NCBI RefSeq assembly: GCF_023856365.1
Contig: NC_064540.1
Location: 6,619,001 to 6,683,000 of the forward strand
Length of the DNA stretch: 64,000 nt
Reading direction: 5' to 3'
Origin: Brienomyrus brachyistius
Lineage: Eukaryota > Chordata > Actinopteri > Osteoglossiformes > Mormyridae
A model generated the notes under the pieces. That model worked only from the letters and a program-made list of their open reading frames with translations, did no database searches and was not told the origin of the DNA. A program made the translations under genes and the position numbers. Position 1 is the stretch's first letter. Every line of letters begins with the position of its first letter. This document shows, piece after piece, positions 1 to 11,439 of the stretch.

Positions 1-1740
1 AAATTGTGAATAATATATGTATGCATTACTCTCATAGTTTATTAATAGCTGCCTAAACTATTATATTTTAAGATTTAATTAAAATTTAATAACAATTATT
101 CTCCCTTTAATATAACTAATGACACCACTTTTAGGGGTTTGAAAAATGTGTTAAGCAACCAGATATCTTAAATTCTGGATATGCATATGTAAGACAAAAG
201 TAAAGGAATAGAGGACGGGGACATTTTATAGCCGATTATTGAAAAAGGATGCGATTTTTATGCCATGGGATGCAGTAGGAGAAATTTGTCAGGGAAAGCT
301 CTGATTCACTGAAGTTGATTAATCGCTTTACGCAGCTCCCTTGGCAGCTGAAGAAGAAATGTATCTGTATCCAAAACTGACCTTGACGCTGTTTGAGGTC
401 AACAGAAGTCAGAAATCCATCAATAAATACAAGATTTATAGGTTTATATGATATTTGAGGGTGTATATATTAACATTTAATATTTGTTAAAGAATTTATT
501 GCATGCATAGATTTATTAAAAGTGGAAACAATTGTAATAGGATACAGTTAAACTTATGTGTAATATCCCCGCCTGGTAAAATCACGAAAACTGTTTTTTA
601 TCACAGTGCGAACCTGAAACTCAAGAAATTCCCTGCATATTTGGTCTATGTCAAGATTTTTACAAGCGACATAATCAAGGCAAAGCGACCAGAAGGAAGG
701 ACAATGTCAATCACATGAGAAAGGTCATTCAGGTATGAACCAGGACACACAGGTCACGAACTGAACACGTAGGAGAGGGGAGGGGGCAGACAGAGCCAGA
801 GTAAGACACACAGCATGCATGACGTCACGCAGACGCGGGATGCGCATGCAACACCACAACAGGAAAGTAAAACATGGGAATTGAGTGGAAACGTGGAGCT
901 TTCGTCATAAGCTATCTTAATCATACGCCGAGAGAAGTAACAGGAATACTAGTTCCAGCACTAGACGTGTGAGTCTTCATTAGACTGGACACTGCCAAAA
1001 TAAACCACCTATAATCCTCATAATTTCTAAGATATGTTAAGTAAACATTAGGTCTGCATGTTTTTTGTTTTTAAGATGAAACAGGTTGGTGCTTGCAGGG
1101 GAGAAACTGTTTAACAACGTCTATCGATATTTCTACAAGGTCAACTGAAAATGAGGAAAGTGCAAACCTTTCGAAACACTATTTCAGATGCTATAAAACA
1201 CGTTTATAAAATGTATACTCAAACAGTTTTTCGATGTAAAACAAAAGATACCAGTAATAATATTTTACAAGTTTCTTTATTTTGTGTTAATGCATATAAC
1301 TCTAAAAACGCTAAAAAGATGAGAGCACCACAACTTTTATGTCTATTGATGGAAAAAGTAAATATAAGGACAATTTAGACAGCTCCACTTCTGTTCTCAT
1401 TATGTGCTAATTTTGGATATAGCTAATTCTTCTGTAGTGGTTTTAAAATCTTCAAGCCTGCAATAATTATATAAATTGTATAATTACATTAATTTTATTA
1501 CCTAAGTCTTCCTAGGACATCTTCCCTTTCAGGTGTAATGTAGGAAGACAAAAGTTCAAATAAAAATAACTTATGAATTGTTGTGAATTTAGTACCCAAC
1601 ATGCTATCTAACTGTTAATCGAGTTTGCATGCTGAAGGAAGTGCCACAATACAGGTGTACATTTTTGTAATTCATATTAAGATTGGAACTTAAAATGATA
1701 GCCGTTCTATGATTGGTGTAAGACCCGCACGGTTTTGAAT
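1..1740. other. AT-rich atp2b2 intron sequence, nothing coding
   Basis: No exon of the PMCA series is recognisable between the window edge and the site-A exon. In particular, the expected downstream exon with a PMCA-type MEMQPLKS stretch was searched for by eye and not found. Short open frames here lack family resemblance. Confidence 0.6.
820..850. promoter_or_regulatory. consensus CRE next to an NRF1-like site
   Basis: A perfect TGACGTCA (820-827) is followed 13 bp later by TGCGCATGCA (841-850), in an otherwise AT-rich intron. It is a candidate intragenic regulatory site only. Confidence 0.3.
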
Positions 1741-1746
1741 ATACAG

Positions 1747-1845
1747 TCTCTGTGTGTGTGTCTCTCTCTCTGTCTCTCTCACACACACACATGCACGCAC
1801 GTGCACACACACACGCACGCACGTGCGCACACACACACACACGCA

Positions 1846-1886
<41 letters not shown>
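1747..1886. repeat. compound GT/AC microsatellite
   Basis: GT and CT dinucleotides give way to a long AC run with interspersed GC steps (alternating purine-pyrimidine). Open frames across it are artefacts. Confidence 0.95.
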
Positions 1887-1887
<1 letters not shown>

Positions 1888-2471
1888 GGAAGACTTCGCC
1901 CAGAGGGTTCTGTCCCACTTTCATGTTCTAGGTCTGAGAATGTGGGCCATCACATTTTGGGCGACCCTGGAAATCTAGGCCTATATAAAACTTCATATAA
2001 ATTTCATTTTTTTTTTTTTAAATATCTCAAAGACTTATTGTTATAATTTAAAGACACATGGTACAGTTCGTAACCACCGTTGACTGTTATCAGTTACAAT
2101 CGCTCTCAGCTTGCAAAAAAAAAAAAAAATTATAATAATAATAAACTGTATAAATAATGCGGATCAGACTAAACCAACTCTTTATGCCACCCCCGGTCCT
2201 AAAAGCCCAGTGCGTCCAGAGTGTGCCAATATGTTGTGTTTTAGCAATGAGCTAATTATGCTTAGCACAATTACTTATTGTGGCATTCCTAGTCAGTCAA
2301 TAATACTCAAAAAGAAAAAAAGGAGGAAGAAAAATTAAAAAAGAAAGTAAAAGATTAAGTTCCGGCGACATGCATATCAGAGGGATGTACAATACAGTCA
2401 GCAGAGAGAGGAAAGTCAAGACAGCTGGAGATGGAGATACCCAGAGCGACTGGGAGGTCTTCTCAACGTAC

Positions 2472-2558
2472 CATTGACTAGGCTGGCACTACCAGCAGCG
2501 CCCGCAGCCCCATCGGTAGTTATTGTTGCGATGGGGTGGGAGGACGGATGGGAGTGGT
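2472..2558 (-). CDS. atp2b2: probable alternatively spliced site-A exon of atp2b2 (29 codons)
   Basis: On the minus strand a pyrimidine-rich acceptor ending TACTTGCTAG is followed by 87 nt and a donor GTACGT. Spliced to the preceding exon, the frame stays open and reads Asp-His-Ser-His-Pro, then ends TTDGAAGAAGSASLVNG. The terminal Ala/Gly/Ser-rich stretch and the SLVNG end match the end of the middle site-A insert of mammalian PMCA2, and phase 1 is kept at both sides. The first nine codons have no match I recognise in the mammalian 60-nt exon, so the fish exon would be 27 nt longer. In mammals inclusion of site-A sequence changes membrane targeting (for example, the w form is apical in hair cells). 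Skipping or inclusion cannot be read from DNA. Confidence 0.7.
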
Positions 2559-3232
2559 CTAGCAAGTAATAATGGATAAGAAGGGCAACAGTGAACAAAA
2601 ATAGCATGGTTAGGAGCCTCATCACCATGATTAGCACTGATCTATGAACTGCTCCAACAGAAAGGTCTAGAAGAATACAATCTATCAGGCATAACGACGT
2701 CCACAATGCAACATGACAGCGTCACGCACAGTATGGATAAACAACAACACAATAACGTAAAATATAACACAACACAATGACCAATGGCACTATAAGCAAG
2801 AATTGACCCATTTCCCTTTAACAAAACCTGTAACCAGTAAGGGGGGGGGGAATCAACTTGTGAATGAATTCATCTATATAATGATTATAGTTCATTGACT
2901 GCCAAAGAGGTCACAGGAAATGATGCAACTATGCACATGCATACTGATTATTCTTATCAGTGGCTACAGATTTTTAGGGAACAATGATATCAGCCCAGAC
3001 ATACATTATAGATTAGTGCTTCATCTACGAACAACTTAAAAGCAATGGAATTTATCAGATTGGTGTTTTTTTTCATTTCTTATTCAGTCACTTGGTAATT
3101 AAATAAAATTTCAAAGGGTTGCAGTACGAGCAACAAGGTTCCGTTGTAAAACAACAAATGTTTGCAGGCATGTTGCTTGTCTCCCATCTCGCTTGGGACG
3201 ACTACATTGCGGTTTCCTCCAATCATTTAAGG

Positions 3233-3333
3233 CAGGATTTCTCAAATCAGTCCTCAGGGACCCCCTGAGAGTTGGGAGGGATTAAAAACATGGACTGTCT
3301 GGGGGTCACCAAGGACTGGTTTGAGAAACACTG
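3233..3333. mobile_element. hAT-type MITE with 8-bp duplication
   Basis: This 101-bp element has long inverted ends: CAGGATTTCTCAAATCAGTC on the left, and the complement of CAGTGTTTCTCAAACCAGTC on the right. Both continue into a shared run of GACCCCC. The flanking 8-mers ATTTAAGG (3225-3232) and ATTTAGGG (3334-3341) match at 7 of 8 positions, as expected for a hAT insertion. Related ends occur in the element at 59916-60094. It lies in the intron between atp2b2 exon 4735-4860 and the site-A exon. Confidence 0.75.
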
Positions 3334-4734
3334 ATTTAGGGAGGATGCCACCAGACTCCACCCCCGATTGACACAAATTTTAGCTGAAGGGGTACAAGTT
3401 CAGGAATGCAGCAAGATACACTGCAACTGATCTCAGGTCAGTGTGTTCACCTTTGCAGTGAAAGAGGTCACCCTGAAGTAAAGCCTCTTCCCAAACTAGC
3501 CTTCACCGCAAAGGTGAAATAAAATTATATATATATATATATATAAATTTTGGTTTATAGAGTTGGGCCTATCAGACCACTGTTGAGCAATAGCTTAGTC
3601 TATAAGTGCTTATGGTTTTAATCAAGTGACACTGGGAATTATGATTAAAATCAATATCGTTTCCGTGGCTGCAGTTGTGTAAACAAGGGCAGCGTTGGGG
3701 CGATGCTGACATGCAGTGCGATGGCCCCTCATTCTGTCAGTGGGTAGGTAATTCACCCCCAGATCAGTTCACTGGTACATGAATATGACGTGTCCCCCTT
3801 TTTTCCCCCCACACTTAAAAGGAGGAGATGGTAGCGCTCCCCATTTTAAGCGAAAGAATCATTCGTGATAGAAGCTGAATCAAAGATGGCAGGGGGGCAT
3901 GGAGGGAGCGGGCTGGAGTCGAGGCGATTTACAGGAGTGGTCAGTGGGCAACGATCAAACTGTGATGGCACCAATAAAACACCCCCCCCCCCCGTGCCCT
4001 CGGGGGGTGGAGGGGGGGTGTACAGTGGTGCAGGAATATACTCTACCTGTAGTCTGCTGGCCATTCTCCACTGCCTCACCTGTATGGTGATTTCCAGAAT
4101 AAGACAATAAGGCGGATGTGACCAGATGCTCAGTGAGAAGGTTACACTGCTAGTCCTTCGTGAGTAGGGGGGAACTTATCACAGTGCTACAAACTGCTCT
4201 GCCCACGCTGGCATAGAAATACGTTAGGAGCGCTCACGATATTTCAATGCTATTATACCTGCGTGGAAATCTATGCTGCTGGACAATTATCACAACTGTA
4301 CAGAATCCTTTCTTAATATTACCGAAAATACCCAAATGCCGGTCAAATATGAAAAGTCATTTTAGGCGATTTGCTTTACCTGCATGTGATATTCGCATTT
4401 GTCAGACATTCCCGCTGTCCGTTCTTATGAAAATAAGCTAAATTGCTTCATTAAGCACAAGTCCAGTAATAACATTTCCACTGTCGGTGGAAAAAAAAAA
4501 CCATCGCAAAAAAAAAAAAGAAAAGTCAAAAACATTTCACTGCGCTGCAGTGCAAAATAATCACCTGAGACGAAATATTTCTCCAAAACTGCAGGACTCT
4601 AGGAAATGGGAAGTATCACACTATCCCTGTAGCGTTTTACTCTGCAATTCCGAAATGCCAGATGGAGTCTGAGTCCCATTGGCGCTTCTAAGTCCTGAAC
4701 TGCACATGACACAGAATGTGACTGAAGGACATAC

Positions 4735-4860
4735 CTTTCTTTTCCTTCTTCTCCTCCTCTTCTCCGCTGGCACCCAGAAGTGTGAAGATGATGCCTGTCT
4801 GGGAGTTGACCCCCACTGCGGTGACCAACACCCGCCCTGAGCCCTCCATCACGTGGGTAC
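4735..4860 (-). CDS. atp2b2: atp2b2 coding exon 5, residues 261-303, end of actuator and acidic/lysine linker
   Basis: This 126-nt exon starts after acceptor CTATGCAG and stops at donor GTATGT. It encodes [20 protein letters not shown] and [13 protein letters not shown], then a Glu run followed by a Lys-rich stretch (EEEEKKEKK). In PMCAs this linker sits between the actuator domain and the third membrane helix. It is the place where alternative splice site A inserts extra residues. The donor leaves phase 1, so any inserted exon must begin with two bases of a codon and be a multiple of three. The candidate at 2472-2558 meets that rule. The sequence is typical of PMCA2. Confidence 0.95.
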
Positions 4861-5237
4861 CTGCATAGGGGAGCCAGCTGTTCTGGGCACTGGGACACCA
4901 AAGCCACAGTTCCAAGATTCCATGTTCCACAGTTCAGCTCCTGGACCCAACATGTGGAATGAGAGCTATCCGAAGGGCAATTCTGGCCCTCTAAGACGGA
5001 GAGATAAAGCTGGATCTCTGTTGCTTATGCGTTGGAAAAAGATACAGAGGTCATAAAAAAATGGCATCGGTGTCAAAGCATAAGGCGGTTGACTGGTGCC
5101 AATGAGGACTGTAATATGACTTGTTTGATGCTTACTCACTCCTCTAGATCCAGTATATACTCTGTATATATGCAAAACTGAATCACTGAATGTAACAGGA
5201 CAGTGAAACATTAATTAGGTACATAGAGACATGGATA

Positions 5238-5326
5238 GTTCAGGTCCAGAAAGTAAAAATCCAGACCAAGGTTTTGTTTGAAACAACCTAGTTGAATACT
5301 CTGTGAAGACTGAGCACATAAACCAA
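5238..5326. repeat. dispersed repeat, copy 1
   Basis: This stretch (CAGACCAAGGTTTTGTTTGA and AGTTGAATACTCTGTGAA) is clearly related to 15062-15130. The pair is a diverged interspersed repeat, probably a MITE. It lies in the atp2b2 intron between 5804 and 4860. Confidence 0.55.
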
Positions 5327-5803
5327 CGCAACTAAATCCCTAAGCAGATTATTGTATTAGTTGTTATTAATTCAAGAACTTTAACATTAGGAAAAATGCC
5401 TGCTTCATGAACTGTGAATTTCTGAAAGTATCTCAAAATATAAGGTAAGAACAACAATATTGTAAGGTCAAATAATGTTAGTTCTTAGTTCTAAGATTTA
5501 TCACACGATGCTAAGATAAGTTAGCATGGTAGCTGAACATACTGTTTTCCCTCTGAAATTATGATTTCCATCCCTCTGGAAAACATCAGAAAGTTGTGAG
5601 TTGAATGATTGATTCTGTGCACACGAGGGGACCCGGCCAGCGGGGACTAGCGAACGGACATAATGCGAAAGAACATGACGGGGAAAGGGTGGCAGGGTGA
5701 CCTGGAGACTTATGCCACGACCCAACAGTCCTTTGCTCCACAACGAGACACGAGGTCAAACACAAAGGATGGACCAAGGAAGCACCGCAAAAGCTGCACT
5801 GAC

Positions 5804-5929
5804 CAGAGAGGAGCATGGGGTCTCTGTCCGGCGCTTTCCGTACGTGATCCGACTCCCCTGTTAAGGAGCTCTCATCAATCTTCAGATCATTTCCTTGTAT
5901 TAAGATCCCATCGGCTGGAAGTAGGTCAC
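5804..5929 (-). CDS. atp2b2: atp2b2 coding exon 4, residues 219-261, TGES actuator loop
   Basis: This 126-nt exon is bounded by a T-rich acceptor ending TTAATTAAAG and the donor GTCAGT. It encodes [20 protein letters not shown] and then [12 protein letters not shown]. The TGES motif, about residues 242-245, is the P-type ATPase actuator loop whose glutamate helps hydrolyse the aspartyl-phosphate during the pump cycle. The exon ends DPMLLSG, one base into a glycine codon. Phase 1 at both ends matches its neighbours. The introns on either side are short (852 bp and 943 bp). No key residue is missing in this segment. Confidence 0.95.
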
Positions 5930-6781
5930 CTTTAATTAAAAAAACGAAAAAAAAAAGCAATAAAACACACAGCTACAGCACTGTTGACACGACTGGGAAA
6001 AAAAATGCTAAATTGCATCTCGAACATGAGTGAAATTGTACTTAAGGTTCAATACGTAATATCCAAAGTGAAGTCAGCCGTGCAGATTTCGAGCGCCGCT
6101 CTTTCCGCGGCTGTCAGGTTAAATGGATACCCCCCCACCCCCTCATCCTCTCTAATGGACTTAGCTGTTGCTGACCTCATCGCACTTCAGTTAGGTGCGA
6201 CCCCCCCATGTTCCCCAATAATTGGTTTCATCAGGATATTAAAGCAGCCTTTGTGTGTTAGTCGGGGAAGGGCAGTGTCTCTAAAACAGTCGTGCCAATT
6301 TGAAGAAGATGTGGAAAAGAATATGGTTTTTCATGATAGAGAACAAATTGAGAGGAAAAGCATGAGACATAGAGGCAAAGCAAACAGTGTAGAAAACAAC
6401 CATTGGGCTCCCTAACTTAAAAGAAGCAAACTGCAAACCCGTGAGAGCTGAAGCATTGCTTCAGGGTGCTCTCTCTAACAATCACAATGACCCCGTTTAT
6501 ACTTTCAATACAATTAGTTACACTTGTGTGGACGGGCTTCTCCTGAACATCTATACCCTCCTTGAATCGTAATCAGTTTTAGGGCGATAGTATTTCAAAA
6601 AACTATTGTGTGAACTTTGGTCTGAAAACCAATGTGTGAACAATTCACAGAGATAATCTCCGGCAGTGCGAGGCACATCGGGATTCATCGTGACATTTTC
6701 TTTCCACATCTGGGAGAAACAACCTTTTCAGTGCAGCCCGGCAAATCAAAGAGACCCAAGAGACCCCGAGGAAACACCTAC

Positions 6782-7039
6782 CGTATTTGACCTGCGCGAT
6801 ATCGCCGACCACGATATCTGCCACAGGAAGCTGGATGACCTGGCCTCCACGGACAACTTGGAACTTCTGCTCCTGCTCGATCCGACTCTGTAAGCCCCTG
6901 AATTGCTTCTCCTTGCTCCAGTCATTGAAAGCCGTGACAAGCACAACGCAGACAACCGAGAGCAAGATGGCAGCGCCCTCGATCCAGCCGGCCTCCGATT
7001 CGCCCTCATCCTCGACACCCCCAGCAGCAGCCCCGCACG
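6782..7039 (-). CDS. atp2b2: atp2b2 coding exon 3, residues 133-219, second membrane helix and actuator start
   Basis: This exon is 258 nt, phase 1 to phase 1. It begins after acceptor ACACACAG at 7040 and ends before donor GTAGGT. It encodes the short extracellular loop ([18 protein letters not shown]), the second transmembrane helix, about residues 152-171 ([20 protein letters not shown]), and the cytosolic run [19 protein letters not shown] that leads into the actuator domain. The end, [15 protein letters not shown], is the conserved beta-strand region that positions the TGES loop. The acceptor tract is purine-interrupted and includes a CA run, weaker than the other acceptors. The codon split at the upstream junction reads Ala (GCG), where the human PMCA2 sequence as I recall it has Gly. 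The exon is nearly identical to vertebrate PMCAs. Confidence 0.95.
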
Positions 7040-7424
7040 CTGTGTGTACACACAAGGGGGGAGGCCGTTACAGGTGCGATCCTACCTGCCCCGTGGTCCC
7101 TCCATGTTCAGGAAGATTCTCCTGGGACCATACCTTTCACACATATAGGAGAATGACTATTCAGAAAACATCAAACCCAGCAGGTCATCATGAACAGAAT
7201 CACCAACCCCTTATTAAGCTGTTTCAAGGTACTGCAAACAGAGGATTCCTGTAAAACTATCTGGCACCAACCTTTTGTTGTTAATGTAGACACAGAGCTG
7301 TATCTCACCCAACCGACTAAGGTCAAGTCTAGTGTGGATTCTCACTTGAATCCTTGCAGTTTAGAGCTGTTTTCATTTGAAATTACTGACAGCAGTTCAG
7401 TAAAACAAAAAAACTGTGTGACTG

Positions 7425-7585
7425 TGTGGGTTAGACCACTGCGCCTGTAACAGGTAGATTGCCTTTTCAAATCCCAGGGATCGAAAGTGATTCACTACTG
7501 GACCCTTGAGCAAGACCCCCAACCCCACTCTCTGAGTTGTATGTTGCTTTGGATAAAAGTTTTGGCCAAATAAATTGTAATGTCA
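7425..7585 (+). mobile_element. old tRNA-derived SINE (second family)
   Basis: The block includes GGGTTAGACCACTGCGCC at the head, CCCTTGAGCAAGACCCCCAA in the body, and the 3' end TGCTTTGGATAAAAGTTTTG followed by AAATAAATTGTAATGTC. This order is typical of a common fish SINE unlike the one at 21319. It is diverged and has no visible duplication. Confidence 0.55.
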
Positions 7586-8675
7586 TATTCCATTAAAAAA
7601 AGGGACATAAGATATAGTTTGTTTTACATTCTATAACGGCACAACTTGCACGCTGGAAATAAAGACAAAATTCATAAAATTAAACTACAGCGTGAACTGC
7701 AACAAAGTTTAAATGTAACATTCTGCTGCAATGATTTTGGATTTCCTCAGGACTAACTAAGCTTCGATTATATAATTTATTGAATTTGTTTAATTTACCT
7801 GTGATGCCTCATGACTCCCAGTAGACTGACAGCTCATGGATTCTCTGAGTAGCTTTGATTCAGGACAGAAGTATCTGCTAAGAGGGTCAATGGCAGGACC
7901 TCCCTGTACAGTAGCTCACCGGTGTCCTACAACTGAACCCAGATTCCTACTATGCCACACGGCCCATCTGTGCCACAGAGGCCGAGATAACACAAACGGC
8001 TTGCACTCCCTTAGGCCGGGGGGACTTAACGGCTGAGCCTGTTTCTCTCTACGATGAACGTGGGTGTGCACATTGGCCTTCTGAAGTGGAGTGAGCAGTG
8101 CTTTCCATGTGTAACATATCTCGGCAAAGTCCGTGACCCAAAGGTCAGACAAAAAAGAGCGGGTGATGGTATACGGTGGAGAAGGTGTGGAATAATCCTC
8201 CCCCAAGTTGGAGTGGGTGTAGTGTAGAGGCATATGGCAGGAGGATATCCAGCCAATCAAAATCCATCAAGAAAATTGGGCCAATAGCTACACAGCTAGC
8301 AATCTGAATTTGTCATGAAATAAATCAATGAATTTATGAGCTTGTATGTTTTGACTTTTTCTTATATGGCAACTTGTTTTTTTTTAACTTTTGAATATAG
8401 CTTCTCGCTTCAGCTGATGTTTGGACAACACTTAGACAAGATATCTGACAAGATCCTTCACGTTTCTCACAGAATGCAGCAACAATAAACTGAAGATCTA
8501 ATATAGCTGTAGGGGGACTCTGAAACTCCTCGTAAGAAAGTGAACAGCTTTCTGTGGTCTTGAAGATAAATATTAAACTGAATTCTGCAGGATGAGGATT
8601 ACTGCACACAGCAGTATTAATACTGCTTAATACTTAATACTGCATGTTACTGTAAGAAAGGTGACCCTGTCGTGA

Positions 8676-9252
8676 AGGAAGGCCAGTAGGATGTTGGGTT
8701 ACATCTCTAGGTGTGTGGAGTTTAAGTCAAGGGAGGTGATGCTACAATTATATAATTCCTTGGTAAAACTTCACCTAGAATACTGAGTGCAGGTTTGGTC
8801 ACCATACCTTAAGAAGGACATTGCTGCCTTGGAAAAGGTGCAACGTAGGGCTACGAGAATGATTCCTGGTCTTAGAGGAATGTCGTATGAGGAGAGGTTA
8901 GCTGAGCTGCATCTGTTTAGCCTCGAGCAAAGGAGACTAAGGGGGGACATGATCCAGGTATATAATGCTGTTCAGCCAAATGGCTATTTCAATATTAGTT
9001 TAAATACTAGAACTCGTGGCCATAAGTGGAAATTAGCGGGAGAACATTTTAAAACTTTGAGGAAGCACTTCTTTACACAGCATGTAGTTAGAGTATGGAA
9101 TAGTCTTCCTGCTATTGTAGCACAAGCTAAAACGTTGGGTTCCTTTAAATCAGAGCTAGATAAGATTTTAACAACTCTGAGCTATTAGTTAAGTTCTCCC
9201 CAAACGAGCTTGATGGGCCTCCTCATGTTTGTAAATTTCTTATGTTCTTATG
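8676..9252 (+). mobile_element. 5'-truncated CR1/Rex-like LINE, reverse transcriptase C-terminus and 3' tail
   Basis: Translation shows the C-terminal end of a non-LTR reverse transcriptase: SRMLGYISRCVEFKSREVML, LQLYNSLVKLHLEY, a TGA stop where Cys is expected, then VQVWSPYLKKDIAALEKVQR and RATRMIPGLRGMSYEERLAE. It ends FKSELDKILTTLSY before a stop. The 3' UTR carries the usual GATGGGCCTCCTC and ends in a short TTCTTATG repeat, as in CR1/L2/Rex1-type elements. The 5' part (endonuclease and polymerase palm) is missing, the common outcome of incomplete target-primed reverse transcription. Only one in-frame stop interrupts about 170 codons, so the insertion looks fairly young. It lies in the intron between the 13298 and 7039 exons of atp2b2, antisense to that gene. 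Confidence 0.85.
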
Positions 9253-9670
9253 TAAATGGAATCTCTAAACTGACCTTAACTGTGACTGTGTGTATATGTA
9301 CTCTGGTTGACTGACAACCCATTGAGGGTGAACCCCAGCCTTGATCCCTGAGTTGCATGGGACAGGCTCCTGGAAGACTGATTGATGGAATTCAGTTAGT
9401 CGATACAAGGATTACTTTCAGAATGCTGTAAATTCTGCACATCATTTTGCTACCGTAGAAACAATCCTTCTTACAGTCGTTGTTAATCCATTCTGTCTTG
9501 CTGTGAAAGTGAGATTGTGAAACATTTCAATATAATCAACATTTCAGCTGTAGTCTTAATTAAAACCGATTTATGATGCTCCTCAGTTTTAAAGCCACAT
9601 AATTTTTAAAGTGAGATAATTTTCACAGGTTTTAAACATCGTGCAATGTGAGTGATTTGCCAGCCTTATC

Positions 9671-9796
9671 CATGCATCCATCCATTTTCCAAACCGCTTA
9701 TCCTACTGGGTCGCGGGGGGGTCCGGAGCCTATCTCGGAAGCAATGGGCACGAGGCAGGGAACAACCCAGGATGGGGGGCCAGCCCATCGCAGGCG
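9671..9796 (-). mobile_element. tRNA-derived SINE, 3' end fragment
   Basis: This is a 126-bp 3' piece of the SINE seen full length at 21319. It starts (on +) with CATGCATCCATCC, the complement of the TGGATGGA tail, then the conserved CCAAACCGCTTATCCTACTG block, and stops at GCCCATCGCAGGCG. It is flanked by a 9-bp duplication, AGCCTTATC, at 9662-9670 and 9797-9805. The truncation is at the SINE 5' end, as expected for LINE-driven mobilisation. It lies in the 6.3 kb intron of atp2b2. Confidence 0.8.
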
Positions 9797-11439
9797 AGCC
9801 TTATCATGTAGGAAAATGATTATTTTTTTCTGAACTTAGTATTGATTCTGCAGTGACTTATATTCTCCCGGATTGCTGCACGCAGAAAATCTGTAATAGC
9901 ATTATTCAGTCTGACCCCTCCGGAGTCTGGGAAGACTGTGGGACAGACGCAGCAATTAATCTTCTCTTTAAAAACACCAAAAAAAGAGAAAGACACGCCA
10001 CTTTTGTTCTCCCAGTGAGGCTACGTGTGAGAAGTCTCTCTCACGTTAAGAAAACTGGGACATTTCTACACTCTCAAGTAAAGTCCCAGAAATCCAGCAA
10101 TTATTTATTTTTTGACCACCTACATTTGTTTTTCAGTTTCCCCGTTTCATGTTTCCTCGAGGCGATACATCAACAGATCAGTGCTTCCGGCCTAAATGTA
10201 ACAAAACCGTGAACACACAGGTATGAGAAAACGTCTTGAGCTCAGACTTATTAGATATTTTTCGTAAACAATTCTGTAATTTGTCATTTTTATCGCCATC
10301 CATCAATCATGCCGTATACTGTAATTACCAGCAGCAACTAGGCCTTTCTGTATGGCCACACGAAATTTATTTTTACATACGTTTACTTAATTTTATTATT
10401 GTTTTTTTTTTTCAGAAGTGTGTGTGGTCGTAACTAGTAAGTTACATAGGTCGTAAGTTGGGGACAGTCTGCATTGATGTTCCTTTGTATCATCGGTAGC
10501 TATCAGCTGCTAACAATGGTAACAATTCTAGCGCTACGAAAACTATCATTTAAATGTAGACTCCCCCTAATATGAGGTCCTGCCCCCATAAAGCTAATTA
10601 AACCCAAAAACTGAGTGTTCCAGTTTTTTCCTGAAAGACCCTCCCTTCATCTTGCATCACACCACCATACTGGATTTTTTTCTCCCCCCCCCATTAACAC
10701 ACTTGATATCATACAATAACTGCCTTGCTGTTATTGTAATGTTTTTAAATGCTGTTTCTATTGCGTCTCCAGCAACCCAAGGCAAACACGTCCAGACAAG
10801 ACATGAGTATCAAAACAGCACAATTCAAATATAAACGACCCAGACCCTAATTTATTTTGTGTACCTTCAGTCTAGGCACAGTAACAGAGACAGATTCTCT
10901 CCCAGAAAAATCTGATGCACTTGTACAGTGACAATTGCCTGAGGCAATACCAAGTGCAAAAAAACCAAAACCAACCCACCTCTAACCTAGGTCCAAATGA
11001 TGGACTCGGGGAAAAAAAGTCTAACAAACAAATAAAACAGACAAAATGTTTCACGATACAGTAAACTAAATGTAAGAAATGGGTGCAGGAAAATACCACT
11101 ATGAGTTCATTAGATCAGCGTATCAGGCGTTATGAGCCACATCACAACCATCAAATGAATTAAATTCATCACTAGCTAGAACACAGACCAGTCTTCATCC
11201 TCAGTAGAAGCCACAAAACTATTATCCTGCATTAACATAGTCTCTCTCCCTCTGTCCAAACACCCTCCCTGCAGCATTTGCCATCATCAAACCAGTCACA
11301 CCACTGGAAGACTGTCAAGGTATAAGGAGTGACAACCAAAATTCTCCGAACCTTGAAAGACAACTTATCTCACCAACAGAAAGCAGCCAAGACACCGAGC
11401 ATGAGCGGGAGGCTTAAAATATTAGTCTTAAAGATACGT

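Noticed and set aside
1604..2046. Several open frames of Cys-Val or Thr-His repeats on both strands
   Set aside because: They are translations of the compound GT/AC microsatellite and have no coding meaning.
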